Of a stretch of 64,000 nt of DNA, positions 1 to 8,063 are shown piece after piece (within the stretch, counting starts at the first letter, position 1; each line of letters starts with the position of its first letter). Made by a program: the position numbers and the translations under genes. The notes under the pieces were generated by a model. It was not told the DNA's origin and did no database searches. It was given only the letters and a program-made list of their open reading frames with translations. Source of the stretch: CAYZED01 sp964477445 (GTDB lineage Bacteria > Bacillota > Clostridia > Lutisporales > Lutisporaceae); contig CAYZED010000007.1 in assembly GCA_964477445.1 (NCBI GenBank), positions 1-64,000 on the forward strand, given 5' to 3'.

Positions 1-363
1 AATTTATCGAAAATGATTGAAAGGTGGTGGTAAATAATGTTACAATGTGTGAGAAACAGTCTTAATTCTTCGTGAAATAGTGTTCTTTAAAGCTAATAAA
101 AAATGCACGTGGAATTTAGGTATTATATTCCTAAAAAAAATATTTTTAAAGTATATATTAAAAAAATGTCATGTTTGACATCCGGTTATTAACGACAAAA
201 TAAAGACGACAGATATTCCTCAGATTATTCACGTCTTTTAATAGGACGTTTATAAGTTCATAGATAATTTAAAATATAAACAAATGGTTGATTATGCTCT
301 TATAATCCTTTATAGTATTAAATATGATTATTTTATTTCATTTTTTGTTAAGGAGGAAAAAAT
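1..363. other. AT-rich leader region upstream of the sulfatase
   Basis: No convincing gene. A 6-bp inverted repeat with a 4-nt loop lies at about 168-183, and a promoter is annotated at 288-316. A 12-codon frame with a plausible ribosome site near position 25 is too short to call. The base composition is far more AT-rich than the sulfatase that follows. Confidence 0.5.
288..316 (+). promoter_or_regulatory. Candidate sigma-A promoter of the sulfatase
   Basis: A -35 element TTGATT (288-293) is separated by exactly 17 bp from a -10 element TATAGT (311-316). It lies about 47 nt ahead of the sulfatase ATG. Both hexamers are close to consensus. No operator was recognised. Confidence 0.5.
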
Positions 364-1887
364 ATGAGAGCTATAATGGTGATGTACGACACGCTAAACC
401 GGCATATGCTTTCGGCTTATGGCTGCGACTACACACATACGCCTAACTTTGCCCGTCTTGCTCAAAAGGCGGTTACATTCGATAAGGCCTATGTGGGCAG
501 TATGCCCTGTATGCCGGCACGGCGCGAGCTACATACAGGCCGATACAACTTTCTGCACAGGAGTTGGGGACCCGTCGAGCCGTATGATGATTCCATGCCG
601 GAGATTCTCAAAAATAATGGTGTATATACACATCTTGTAAGCGACCATCTGCATTACTGGAGGGACGGTGGTGCAACCTATCATGAAAGATACAATAGCT
701 GGGAAATAGTCCGCGGACAGCAAGGTGACGATTGGAAGGGCTTGGTGAATAAACCCGCACAGCCACCTCATTTGGGTGATTGTTATGAAAATGAACCTTT
801 CAATCGTACTTATTTCCATACCGAGGACGATATGCCCATGCCCCTTACGTTCGCGTCAGGGCTAGAATTTTTGAATGTCAACAAAGATGCAGACAAATGG
901 TTTTTGCAGATCGAAACCTATGATCCACATGAGCCCTTCTATGTGTCCGAAAGATTTAGAGAGCTTTACAAACATGATTACAACGGGCTGCCTTTTGACC
1001 ATCCATCATATGAACCCGTTGTCGAAAAACCGGATGAGATAGATCATGTACGCAGAGAGTATATGGCACTGGTTTCAATGTGTGATGAAAAGCTCGGTCT
1101 GATATTGGACTTCATGGATGCGCACGACATGTGGAAGGATACGATGCTCATCGTCAATACCGACCACGGCTTTTTACTTAGCGAGCATGGCTGGTGGGGT
1201 AAATGTTTCCAACCCTATTATGAGGAAATATCACATATGCCGCTGTTTGTATGGGATCCTCGCCTTAACAAGCAGGGTGAAAGACGCGATTCGCTGGTGC
1301 AGACGATAGATATCGCTCCCACGCTATTAGATTTCTTCGGGCTGGATATACCCAAGGATATGGAGGGGAAGCCGCTTACCGGCGTTATTGAAAAAGATGC
1401 GCCAATACGGGAGGCGGCTCTGTTTGGGCAGCATGGATCACAGATCTGCGTCACCGACGGCAGATCTGTCTATATGCGCGCGTGCGCCACGGTGGATAAT
1501 ACACCGCTGTATGATTATACGCAAATGGCAACCTATATGAAAGACTTCATCCCATTGGAAAAACTTAGGGGAGTTGAGCTGAGTGAGCCTTTTGACTTTA
1601 CAAAGGGCTGTCGGCTTATGAAAATAGAGAGCAAGGGCTTTAATGTAGACGCACTGGGTAGAATTGAAATGCCTGAGGAAATGCGCAAAGCGGGTGGTCC
1701 AAAGGCGGAGATATTCAGAACCATGTTATTTGACCTAAAAAACGATCCCGAACAGCAGCGTCCTATATCCGACCCCGAGCAGGAAAAACGCATGATAAGG
1801 CTTATGCTAGAGCTTATGCAAAAAAATGATGCACCCATAGAGCAGTATATACGCATGGGTCTGCCGGTGCCGCAGAATAAGGCATAA
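364..1887 (+). CDS. Sulfatase (S1 type, Cys-type formylglycine site)
   Basis: Predicted 507-residue sulfuric-ester hydrolase of the alkaline phosphatase-like fold. The signature CMPAR at residues 49-53, followed by TGR at 58-60, matches the C-x-P-x-R site whose cysteine is oxidised to formylglycine. D9, D267 and H268 (in NTDHGF) and K280 fit the metal and sulfate site. No signal peptide is seen, so a cytoplasmic location is likely; the substrate cannot be told. AAGGAGG lies 7 nt ahead of the ATG. No sulfatase-maturing radical-SAM enzyme is in the window. The gene is markedly GC-richer (sampled lines 45-58 %) than its surroundings and abuts an insertion-sequence scar, which suggests transfer. 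It is convergent with the next gene. Confidence 0.9.
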   Translation: MRAIMVMYDTLNRHMLSAYGCDYTHTPNFARLAQKAVTFDKAYVGSMPCMPARRELHTGRYNFLHRSWGPVEPYDDSMPEILKNNGVYTHLVSDHLHYWRDGGATYHERYNSWEIVRGQQGDDWKGLVNKPAQPPHLGDCYENEPFNRTYFHTEDDMPMPLTFASGLEFLNVNKDADKWFLQIETYDPHEPFYVSERFRELYKHDYNGLPFDHPSYEPVVEKPDEIDHVRREYMALVSMCDEKLGLILDFMDAHDMWKDTMLIVNTDHGFLLSEHGWWGKCFQPYYEEISHMPLFVWDPRLNKQGERRDSLVQTIDIAPTLLDFFGLDIPKDMEGKPLTGVIEKDAPIREAALFGQHGSQICVTDGRSVYMRACATVDNTPLYDYTQMATYMKDFIPLEKLRGVELSEPFDFTKGCRLMKIESKGFNVDALGRIEMPEEMRKAGGPKAEIFRTMLFDLKNDPEQQRPISDPEQEKRMIRLMLELMQKNDAPIEQYIRMGLPVPQNKA

Positions 1888-1918
1888 CGAACCAACAACG
1901 CACATGCTAACATTATTT

Positions 1919-2085
1919 GGCTCTATGTCAATAGTTGGGGTAAGCCTTGTAAACGGAACTAATTTTCATGAATATCCAAAGCAGCCTAGGCTGCTTTGGA
2001 TATTCGGCTTTCAAAGAACATATGTAATATTCTGTTTCTAAATCGTCTGAAATTCCGATAACCATATGCGTTGCGCTTGAGTATT
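1919..2085 (-). mobile_element. Remnant of an ISL3-family insertion sequence (transposase 3' end plus terminal repeat)
   Basis: On the minus strand from about 2078 to 1986 a frame encodes 30 residues containing KRNAYGYRNFRRFRNRIL. This is the typical C-terminus of ISL3-family transposases, ending in TAG at 1986-1988. About 40 bp further on, 1919-1946 reads outward as ggctctatgtcaatagttgg and onward, which resembles an ISL3 terminal inverted repeat. Everything upstream of the last 30 codons is missing, so only one end of the element survives. It is fused directly to the 3' end of the subtilase-Rhs gene. Assignment is from memory of the family, not a database match. Confidence 0.7.
1971..2004. 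terminator. 34-bp perfect palindrome between convergent genes
   Basis: 17-bp arms with no spacer form a perfect inverted repeat, with cctagg at its centre; the transposase stop codon lies inside it. It sits between the convergent sulfatase and subtilase genes and could act as a bidirectional terminator, but neither side has a T-tract. It probably belongs to the insertion sequence remnant. Confidence 0.45.
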
Positions 2086-4176
2086 ATTATCATATTCATA
2101 AAGTACAGTTCTTCCAGAAGCATCAGTTGCTGACGTAATTAAATCTAAGGAGTTATATGCGAAAGTAACTTGTCTTCCAACATTATCCTTAACAAAATTT
2201 ATTCTTCCATTTGCATTATTGACATCAATAGTTGTTGTATTGCCGTTTCTGTCTGTTATTGATGTCAAATATAACGATGTATTAAACCCATAAGTGAACT
2301 GGTCTTGTGTCTTAAGAGAATATAATCCATCTCCTGGTATAAAAACCAAAGAATTTCTAGAATCGTTAGCAGTATAAATATCGTTGCCAACATTAGTAAA
2401 AGAACACTTGCTACCATTTGGCAAAGTGACAATTTTAATTAAACTATTTTGACTATCAGTTTGTATATACCCCTTATACCCAAAGGACCAACCTCTTCCA
2501 AGTACGCTTCCTGTTTCATCATTTAATGAATTATATGTTCTTACAATATTTATATCCATTCCGTCACCTACAGAAGGCACAGACATATCCGTAAATGATT
2601 TTGAATAGTTTCCTGTAACAGGGTTTATACCTTTTTCTCCATAATGTATTTGCTCTTTTAATTTGTCTGAAACTGTTTGAACATAAAGAGTTATATCACC
2701 ATCAGGATTTTTTTTGCTCCATTTGCTTTTACCATTTGTTTTTCCATAATATACAGATGAATCATTTATCGCCCCGAAAGCGTTTACAATTCCTTCGGAC
2801 GATACTTTCTTCTTCAGTCCATCTAGTGGCGTAACACTATTATTTATTCTAAGAGCTATGCTCTCTGCTGTAACATTAGAATCTATGCTGTTAATTAGAG
2901 CTGCTATACCAGTAACAAAAGGGGTTGCTATAGATGTTCCACTAGCCGCTTCATAGGTGTTCCCTGGCGCTGTGGTGATTATTCCACTACCTGGTGCTCC
3001 TACTTGTACGTTTTTGCCGTAATTCGAAGATGCGAGTAGGCCACCTTGGTTATTAAGAGCTGCTACAGATATTACATTTGGCAAATCATATGCTGCTGGA
3101 TAGAATCCTGATTTCGAAATGTCTTTCCCTTCATTCCCAGCTGCACAAATAAACAGAATACCTGAGTTTTCCATTTCATCGTAAAGCGCTTGATTAAATT
3201 CAGATGACCCCCAACTACAGTTAATAATCTTAATTCCAAGTGATTTTGCATATTCGATGGCTTCGATGGCATCCGAAGTATACCCAACTTCACCCTTCAT
3301 AAATTTAAGTGGCAAAAGTTTTATGTTTGGTGCAACTCCGGCTATTCCTTTATCATTTAACTGCGCTGCAATTACTCCAGCGACTTTTGTTCCATGAGAA
3401 TCGCTTACACTGGAAGAAAAGACGGAATTATTATCATCCGCAAAATTCCAACCATTTACGTCATCAATATATCCATTTTGGTTTTCGTCTATCCCATTGT
3501 CTTTAGTTTCGTTTAAATTTAAAAATATATTATCTTTTAAATCTTGATGATTAATATCTATTCCTGTATCAAGTACACCCACTATTGTAGTGCTGTTCCC
3601 AGTTGTTACGTCCCAAGCCTTTAAAGCATTAATGTCAATGCCTGATGTTCCTACTACCCCAGTGGTTCCCGGTTCTCCTGCAACAGTTTGACCTGTATTG
3701 CTAAGACCCCACTCTTCTCCAAATTTCGGATCCTGTGGCAAGCTAGAAGATTTAACTGCATAGTCTGGCTGAGCATATAAAACGTTTGGATTACTCTTTA
3801 GCTCCTTGATTACTTTATCAATATCATCATTTAAGCCAATTTCCAGAAGTTCGATATTTCTCTGTTCGTATTTCTTTTTTGTCTCAATTTTATTAAGATT
3901 CAGCTTATTTTTTGTTTGGTTTTTAAGTTGAACTTTTACCGAATCTGACTCCCCATTATCTTTATATTTAACGAGGATTCTTTTCTCATGGTTTTCACTT
4001 GCTATATATCCTTGAACAGCATTTACTGAAACTATTCCTATGGAAATTACCATGGCAAAAATTATTACTAACGCCAGAACAGCTCGCCCTGAAAGCTCCC
4101 TTAAATCCTTTAATTTCTTCATATTTTTCATCTTAAATATAGACTCTATTTTTAACTTTTTAATAATATTTATCAT
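2038..4176 (-). CDS. Subtilisin-like (S8) protease fused to the start of an Rhs/YD-repeat region, 3'-truncated
   Basis: 712 residues. An N-terminal membrane segment (about 31-53) is followed by an inhibitor-like propeptide (65-140) and an S8 catalytic domain with D203, H261, oxyanion N348 and S415 in GTSIATP. From about residue 500 the sequence changes to an Rhs-type beginning (DUF6531-like, NPVTGNYSKSFTD, then RTYNS) and YD-type strands ending in YEYDNN. After that come about ten foreign residues, because the gene runs out of frame into an ISL3 remnant. The rest of the Rhs barrel and any C-terminal toxin are therefore missing. AAGGAGG lies 8 nt before the ATG. The gene follows the 999-residue subtilase by 21 nt, so the two are probably co-transcribed. 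It may be exported but non-functional as a polymorphic toxin. Confidence 0.85.
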   Translation of the reverse strand: MINIIKKLKIESIFKMKNMKKLKDLRELSGRAVLALVIIFAMVISIGIVSVNAVQGYIASENHEKRILVKYKDNGESDSVKVQLKNQTKNKLNLNKIETKKKYEQRNIELLEIGLNDDIDKVIKELKSNPNVLYAQPDYAVKSSSLPQDPKFGEEWGLSNTGQTVAGEPGTTGVVGTSGIDINALKAWDVTTGNSTTIVGVLDTGIDINHQDLKDNIFLNLNETKDNGIDENQNGYIDDVNGWNFADDNNSVFSSSVSDSHGTKVAGVIAAQLNDKGIAGVAPNIKLLPLKFMKGEVGYTSDAIEAIEYAKSLGIKIINCSWGSSEFNQALYDEMENSGILFICAAGNEGKDISKSGFYPAAYDLPNVISVAALNNQGGLLASSNYGKNVQVGAPGSGIITTAPGNTYEAASGTSIATPFVTGIAALINSIDSNVTAESIALRINNSVTPLDGLKKKVSSEGIVNAFGAINDSSVYYGKTNGKSKWSKKNPDGDITLYVQTVSDKLKEQIHYGEKGINPVTGNYSKSFTDMSVPSVGDGMDINIVRTYNSLNDETGSVLGRGWSFGYKGYIQTDSQNSLIKIVTLPNGSKCSFTNVGNDIYTANDSRNSLVFIPGDGLYSLKTQDQFTYGFNTSLYLTSITDRNGNTTTIDVNNANGRINFVKDNVGRQVTFAYNSLDLITSATDASGRTVLYEYDNNTQAQRIWLSEFQTI

Positions 4177-4197
4177 CGATGCGCCTCCTTCAAATAA

Positions 4198-7194
4198 TTA
4201 TTGAATTGTATAAGTAATGTTTGCATTACCAGTAACCTTAGACTTAAATTTGATACTACTAACGATTCCCGCCCATGACTTAGTTAAGGAAGATGGATTA
4301 CTCATTGTAAATTCAATAATTCCAGTTGAAGAATTAAATACAGTTATAGTTTTATTGCTTCCTGGCACTGCACCCACTGTTGTGTCAAGCTTTGCGGTCT
4401 GCGAACAAAGGTCAACGACCTCTAACTTAGCAGGATCATATGCAATTTTAAAAGTATGCTTCGTAAAATCAGTTATACCGGCTGCAGTAAACATCATATT
4501 GCAGACTTCATTTAGCGTACTGGCAAGAGAATACACCTTGTTGTATGGCTTCACTAAGAATTTAGCTGTTTTTGTTGCACTCTGACCAACGGTATCTTTA
4601 ACTACAACTTTAATAGTGTGTTCTCCAACACCTAATCCAAATGGATTAAAAGCAGTAGTAAAGCTAAAATCTTGCGGCGTAAGCGTTACTGTCGCAGTTC
4701 TAGTATCTTTTATTACATCATCAATATAATATTCACACGTAAGCGGGTCTCCAAAATTATCCCAAACCTTAATAGAAGGAATATATGAAGTGTTTAAGCT
4801 AGTAAAACCATTTTGGAATTGTAAATCAGTATTTATGCTAACTGTTGGGGGAACCGTACAATAGAGACAACCTTCTACTTTAACATATTGAGATACATAT
4901 GAATGCCCGCAATTGGCTGTGCATGTAACAGTCACAGCATGCCCCTGTACATCTGAATGAGTTAGCGACGTTGAAAAAGTATATATATGATTAACTGAAT
5001 TTTGTGTTGCACTGCACCTTGTACATATTTGATAGTGCTGTGATGCATTATATGCAGAAGTCCAGTTATGATAACCGCACGCGCAACAGGTGGTATTTGT
5101 TTTGGCAATTCCATCAGGAGCTCCACATCGAGTACAATTACTATAATGTGGATGCGTTGCTGATGCAGCACCATAAGCATGATAACCGCACGCGCAACAG
5201 CTAGTATTTATTTTAGCTATTCCGTCAGGAGATACACATCGAGTACAATTACTATAATGTGGATGCGTTGCTGAAGGTGTGCCATATGTATGTGCTAAAG
5301 CTGAATTCGCGCAATAACAAGTATGCGGCCCAATTCCTCCCGGAGCGCCGCATACTGTACAAACTATAGCATGAGGACATGATGCGGCAGGTGCACTCCA
5401 AGTATGATTTGCCGTATTTTGCGTTGTGCTACAACCTGAAATTGTACATTTTTGCCAATGTTGAGTCGAATTAGACATCATTGTCCACCCACTTGCATTT
5501 GAACCAGAATAATGACATGAAAAACATGCTGGACATGAAGTACAATAATATAGCGTTGAATGTCCACTGGAAGTATGTGCACCATATGCAATCCCATGAC
5601 TCTGCCAGCAAACGTAAATACAACTACAATATCCACAGCCTAAAGCATGTACAATTCCATCTCCTCCGACATCCAAATCGCTCTCGCCAATTATATCTCC
5701 ATCTTCATCTTTTATCACTTCTTCATAGGTTCCAGACAAAAGATTCTCATATGCGTTTTCAGCATTTACCAAACCATTTCCGAATAACTCTAGTGGTCCC
5801 TTTTCGACAGTGTTTTTATATAACAAATATTTTACTTGACCACTAGTCAAATCGTTCTTTTCGCCTAATAAAAGAGCTGCCGCACCAGCAACATGTGGCA
5901 CTGATGAGGAAGTTCCCGTGGCATAGAATGTTTCTCCATTTGCATTCACCGTTTCCACTTCTACTCCAGGTGCTACTAGATCCATCTGTTTTCCTGTATT
6001 TGAAAAAGAAGCCAAGACGTTTGAACTATCAACTGCACCTATACATATAACCTCTTGATAATTTGCTGGGTAACAAATCGAGTTTGCACCATCGTTTCCT
6101 GAGGCCGCTATTACAATTATGTTATTATCTGATGCTTTCTTTATAGCTTCTTGAAGTATTTTTGAATTTTGATTCCCACCAAAACTCATTGCGATTATTT
6201 TAATGTCATTTTCTATAGCCCAATCAATACCTTCAATAATCGCACTATATCTTCCTTGTCCCATCTGATTAAGTATCTTAACAGAATAAAGCTGAATTTC
6301 TGGTGCAACACCCACAAGTCCAATCCCATTTTCTTTAGAAGCCAAAATTGCTGCCATTTCAGTCCCGTGACCATTTACGTCATCATAGTTGGTATCACCT
6401 TCGACAAATGACACTCCACCAGCTACTTCTATATCTTCATTTTCCAGGTCTATCCCACTATCAAAAACTGCAACCTTAACCCCATTACCATCGACACCTT
6501 TTTCATGTAATCTATCTGCACCTATAGCTATGATATTCCAACCAATTTTGTCACCTTTAGATGTCGTCTTTGAACTATATATGTTCTGAGGCACGACAGG
6601 ATTTGCAGGCGCAACAGCTTCTATTGGAGCTTCTTCTTGTGTTTCTGCAATAACCGATTTGGTTTTTACTAGGCTGTTTGTTCCACAATCGCAGCCTTCT
6701 ACACTTTTGCAATCATCACATTGGCAAACATCTCCGGATTCGCAAGTGACTCCGCATTGGCAAGCATCTCCATCTTTGCACGCACTTCCGCATTCGCTTA
6801 CTTTATTTGTTTTAAACAAGTTCTTAGATAAGTTCGATAGGATATTCCCTGTAACTTTATAGTCACCTTCATAATCTAGCTTTTCAATTATTGAATCTTC
6901 TTCTACCAATTCGATATTAGGATCATTTTTAAGCTCATCGATGCTGCTGCTTTCAACTTCCATTGAATAAGCATCAATATTTTTGAACTTTTCATATCCC
7001 TTTACTTTATTATCTTTCTTTTTTTCTTTAACCTTTTTTTCTGAATCAACCGTTCCTTTTTTGTATTTTACTAATACATTTGTAGTTGTTTCTGTTTTAG
7101 TTTCCTGAATTCCGGAAACTAAAACGCCTTGAAACATGCTCATTTGGAATAGAATACAAATCAAAATTGCAAACACTCTTGTATGTAGTTTTCT
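4198..7194 (-). CDS. Large secreted subtilisin-like protease with Cys/His-rich repeats and cohesin-like C-terminus
   Basis: 999 residues, GTG start (7195-7197) behind GGAGG at 8 nt; the coding region extends to 7197. A signal peptide (1-30) is followed by an I9-type propeptide (about 40-105), a very Cys-rich linker (136-174), and an S8 domain with D246, H277, N368 and S430 in GTSSSVPHVAG. Residues about 525-760 carry repeats of H-x(n)-C-x-x-C form; two 37-residue copies are almost identical. The C-terminus (about 885-999, with FKIAYDPAKLEVVDL) resembles cohesin-type beta-sandwich domains. It is probably a cell-surface or secreted protease whose repeats could bind metal. It is followed 21 nt later by a second subtilase gene. 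Confidence 0.85.
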   Translation of the reverse strand, partial: RKLHTRVFAILICILFQMSMFQGVLVSGIQETKTETTTNVLVKYKKGTVDSEKKVKEKKKDNKVKGYEKFKNIDAYSMEVESSSIDELKNDPNIELVEEDSIIEKLDYEGDYKVTGNILSNLSKNLFKTNKVSECGSACKDGDACQCGVTCESGDVCQCDDCKSVEGCDCGTNSLVKTKSVIAETQEEAPIEAVAPANPVVPQNIYSSKTTSKGDKIGWNIIAIGADRLHEKGVDGNGVKVAVFDSGIDLENEDIEVAGGVSFVEGDTNYDDVNGHGTEMAAILASKENGIGLVGVAPEIQLYSVKILNQMGQGRYSAIIEGIDWAIENDIKIIAMSFGGNQNSKILQEAIKKASDNNIIVIAASGNDGANSICYPANYQEVICIGAVDSSNVLASFSNTGKQMDLVAPGVEVETVNANGETFYATGTSSSVPHVAGAAALLLGEKNDLTSGQVKYLLYKNTVEKGPLELFGNGLVNAENAYENLLSGTYEEVIKDEDGDIIGESDLDVGGDGIVHALGCGYCSCIYVCWQSHGIAYGAHTSSGHSTLYYCTSCPACFSCHYSGSNASGWTMMSNSTQHWQKCTISGCSTTQNTANHTWSAPAASCPHAIVCTVCGAPGGIGPHTCYCANSALAHTYGTPSATHPHYSNCTRCVSPDGIAKINTSCCACGYHAYGAASATHPHYSNCTRCGAPDGIAKTNTTCCACGYHNWTSAYNASQHYQICTRCSATQNSVNHIYTFSTSLTHSDVQGHAVTVTCTANCGHSYVSQYVKVEGCLYCTVPPTVSINTDLQFQNGFTSLNTSYIPSIKVWDNFGDPLTCEYYIDDVIKDTRTATVTLTPQDFSFTTAFNPFGLGVGEHTIKVVVKDTVGQSATKTAKFLVKPYNKVYSLASTLNEVCNMMFTAAGITDFTKHTFKIAYDPAKLEVVDLCSQTAKLDTTVGAVPGSNKTITVFNSSTGIIEFTMSNPSSLTKSWAGIVSSIKFKSKVTGNANITYTIQ
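5068..5289 (-). repeat. Two 111-bp tandem repeats inside the large subtilase gene
   Basis: The same sequence starts at 5068 and again at 5179, a period of 111 bp or exactly 37 codons. Each encodes a unit with HPHYSNCTRC and CCACGYH. More diverged copies lie on both sides. The near identity of these two suggests recent duplication. Confidence 0.8.
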
Positions 7195-7251
7195 CACTGC
7201 TTATTCCTCCATTTTCTTATATGGTAATTTCCATATTTATATACAAAATAC

Positions 7252-7282
7252 ATCATATGCCCCTCCCCCCATTATTTGTCAA
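7252..7282 (-). promoter_or_regulatory. Candidate promoter of the protease operon with a G-run spacer
   Basis: On the minus strand TTGACA (7282-7277) and TATGAT (7257-7252) are separated by 19 bp containing GGGGGGAGGGG. The predicted start would give a leader of about 50 nt before the GTG. The spacing is 2 bp longer than ideal. A second perfect TTGACA lies at 7374-7369 but lacks a good -10. Confidence 0.4.
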
Positions 7283-7440
7283 GCTTTTATTTACAATTTC
7301 AACATTGTTTTGTCACATTTTAGTCATAATTAGGCCAAATTTCCTATATCAATCATTTTGTCGGTTTATGTCAAGTGTTGTAATCTGCCCCTAATGTGCC
7401 ATACATATAAAATTTACTCAAATGAAACTCAAACAACTGC

Positions 7441-7471
7441 AAAAAAACCCACCAGTTCTTAACTGATGAGT
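7441..7471 (-). terminator. Intrinsic terminator of the Fic-cupin transcript
   Basis: On the minus strand an 11-bp stem (some G-T pairs) with an AAG loop spans 7471-7447 and is followed by seven T residues. It lies downstream of the cupin gene and the direct repeat. Confidence 0.75.
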
Positions 7472-7475
7472 TATA

Positions 7476-7527
7476 TTCGTTCCTTATTTCTTACTTTTTG
7501 TTACTTATTCGTTCGCTAATTTTAATT
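7476..7527. repeat. Direct repeat, copy 1 (downstream flank of Fic-cupin cassette)
   Basis: About 50 bp almost identical to 9192-9243, with about four mismatches. Both contain the sub-motifs cgttccttattt and attcgttcgctaatttta. The two copies bracket the cupin and Fic genes. Confidence 0.7.
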
Positions 7528-7654
7528 AAAACCCTGCTATCGTTTTGGTTGGCTGGGCTGTATAGTTCGGTGTGGTTATGATGTTTTATTCTTCCTTAAT
7601 TCTTGAATTAGCCTCATTGCTTCTTTGCCACTTTCATTTTAAACTCAATTGGAA

Positions 7655-8011
7655 TTATATTGTTCCTATTGGATCTATTCCTTTGTTTTCAATCATCAAA
7701 ACTACCGCTTTGCCAAAGGCTACTATCGGTCTATGCATAGTACCCTTTGGTACACATGTTCCTTCAAATTGAGATAGTTCAAAATTACCCTTTTCGGTTT
7801 CAAGAACCATAGAACCTTCTAAAACAAAGAAGACTTCATCGTCATTTTCGTGTTTATGCATATGGTATTCGCCCTCAAAGATTCCAAGCCTGAGGACTGA
7901 AGAATTTACTTCACATAAGGATTGATTAAACCACACATCTGTGTTTGTGCTGATAATATCCTTTGTGGTTATTTTTCCCACCTTTTTGCAGTCCTTTGCC
8001 CAATTTTCCAA
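7655..8011 (-). CDS. Small cupin-domain protein
   Basis: About 118 residues forming one cupin_2 beta-barrel. H52, H54, E59 (in HMHKHENDDE) and H95 (in PKGTMHRP) match the two cupin motifs that hold a metal ion. Small stand-alone cupins of this kind are often isomerases, dioxygenases or sugar-binding proteins, so the substrate is open. The start is uncertain. The TTG at 8011 has no clear ribosome site and the frame stays open upstream toward the end of the Fic gene, 52 nt away, so translation may be coupled. It is probably co-transcribed with the Fic gene and ends before the terminator at 7441. Confidence 0.7.
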   Translation of the reverse strand: MENWAKDCKKVGKITTKDIISTNTDVWFNQSLCEVNSSVLRLGIFEGEYHMHKHENDDEVFFVLEGSMVLETEKGNFELSQFEGTCVPKGTMHRPIVAFGKAVVLMIENKGIDPIGTI

Positions 8012-8063
8012 ACAATGAGCTTGAATGAAAACAATAGCAAAATTTCTACTAAGTGACTCTAAA

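Larger units (their letters stand above)
7198..7654. other. Intergenic region between the protease operon and the cupin gene
   Basis: Holds the protease promoter (7252-7282), a terminator for the Fic-cupin transcript (7441-7471) and one copy of a direct repeat (7476-7527). Between 7530 and 7654 a short minus-strand open stretch encodes about 19 residues (ESGKEAMRLIQELRKNKTS); it could be the tail of a lost gene but cannot be assigned. Confidence 0.5.

Noticed and set aside
25..75. Small leader gene with a ribosome-like site near the window start
   Set aside because: Only 12 codons and no recognisable product.
2038..2085. Rhs toxin tip or immunity gene next to the Rhs region
   Set aside because: The sequence after the YD repeats is the transposase remnant; no toxin or immunity gene follows.
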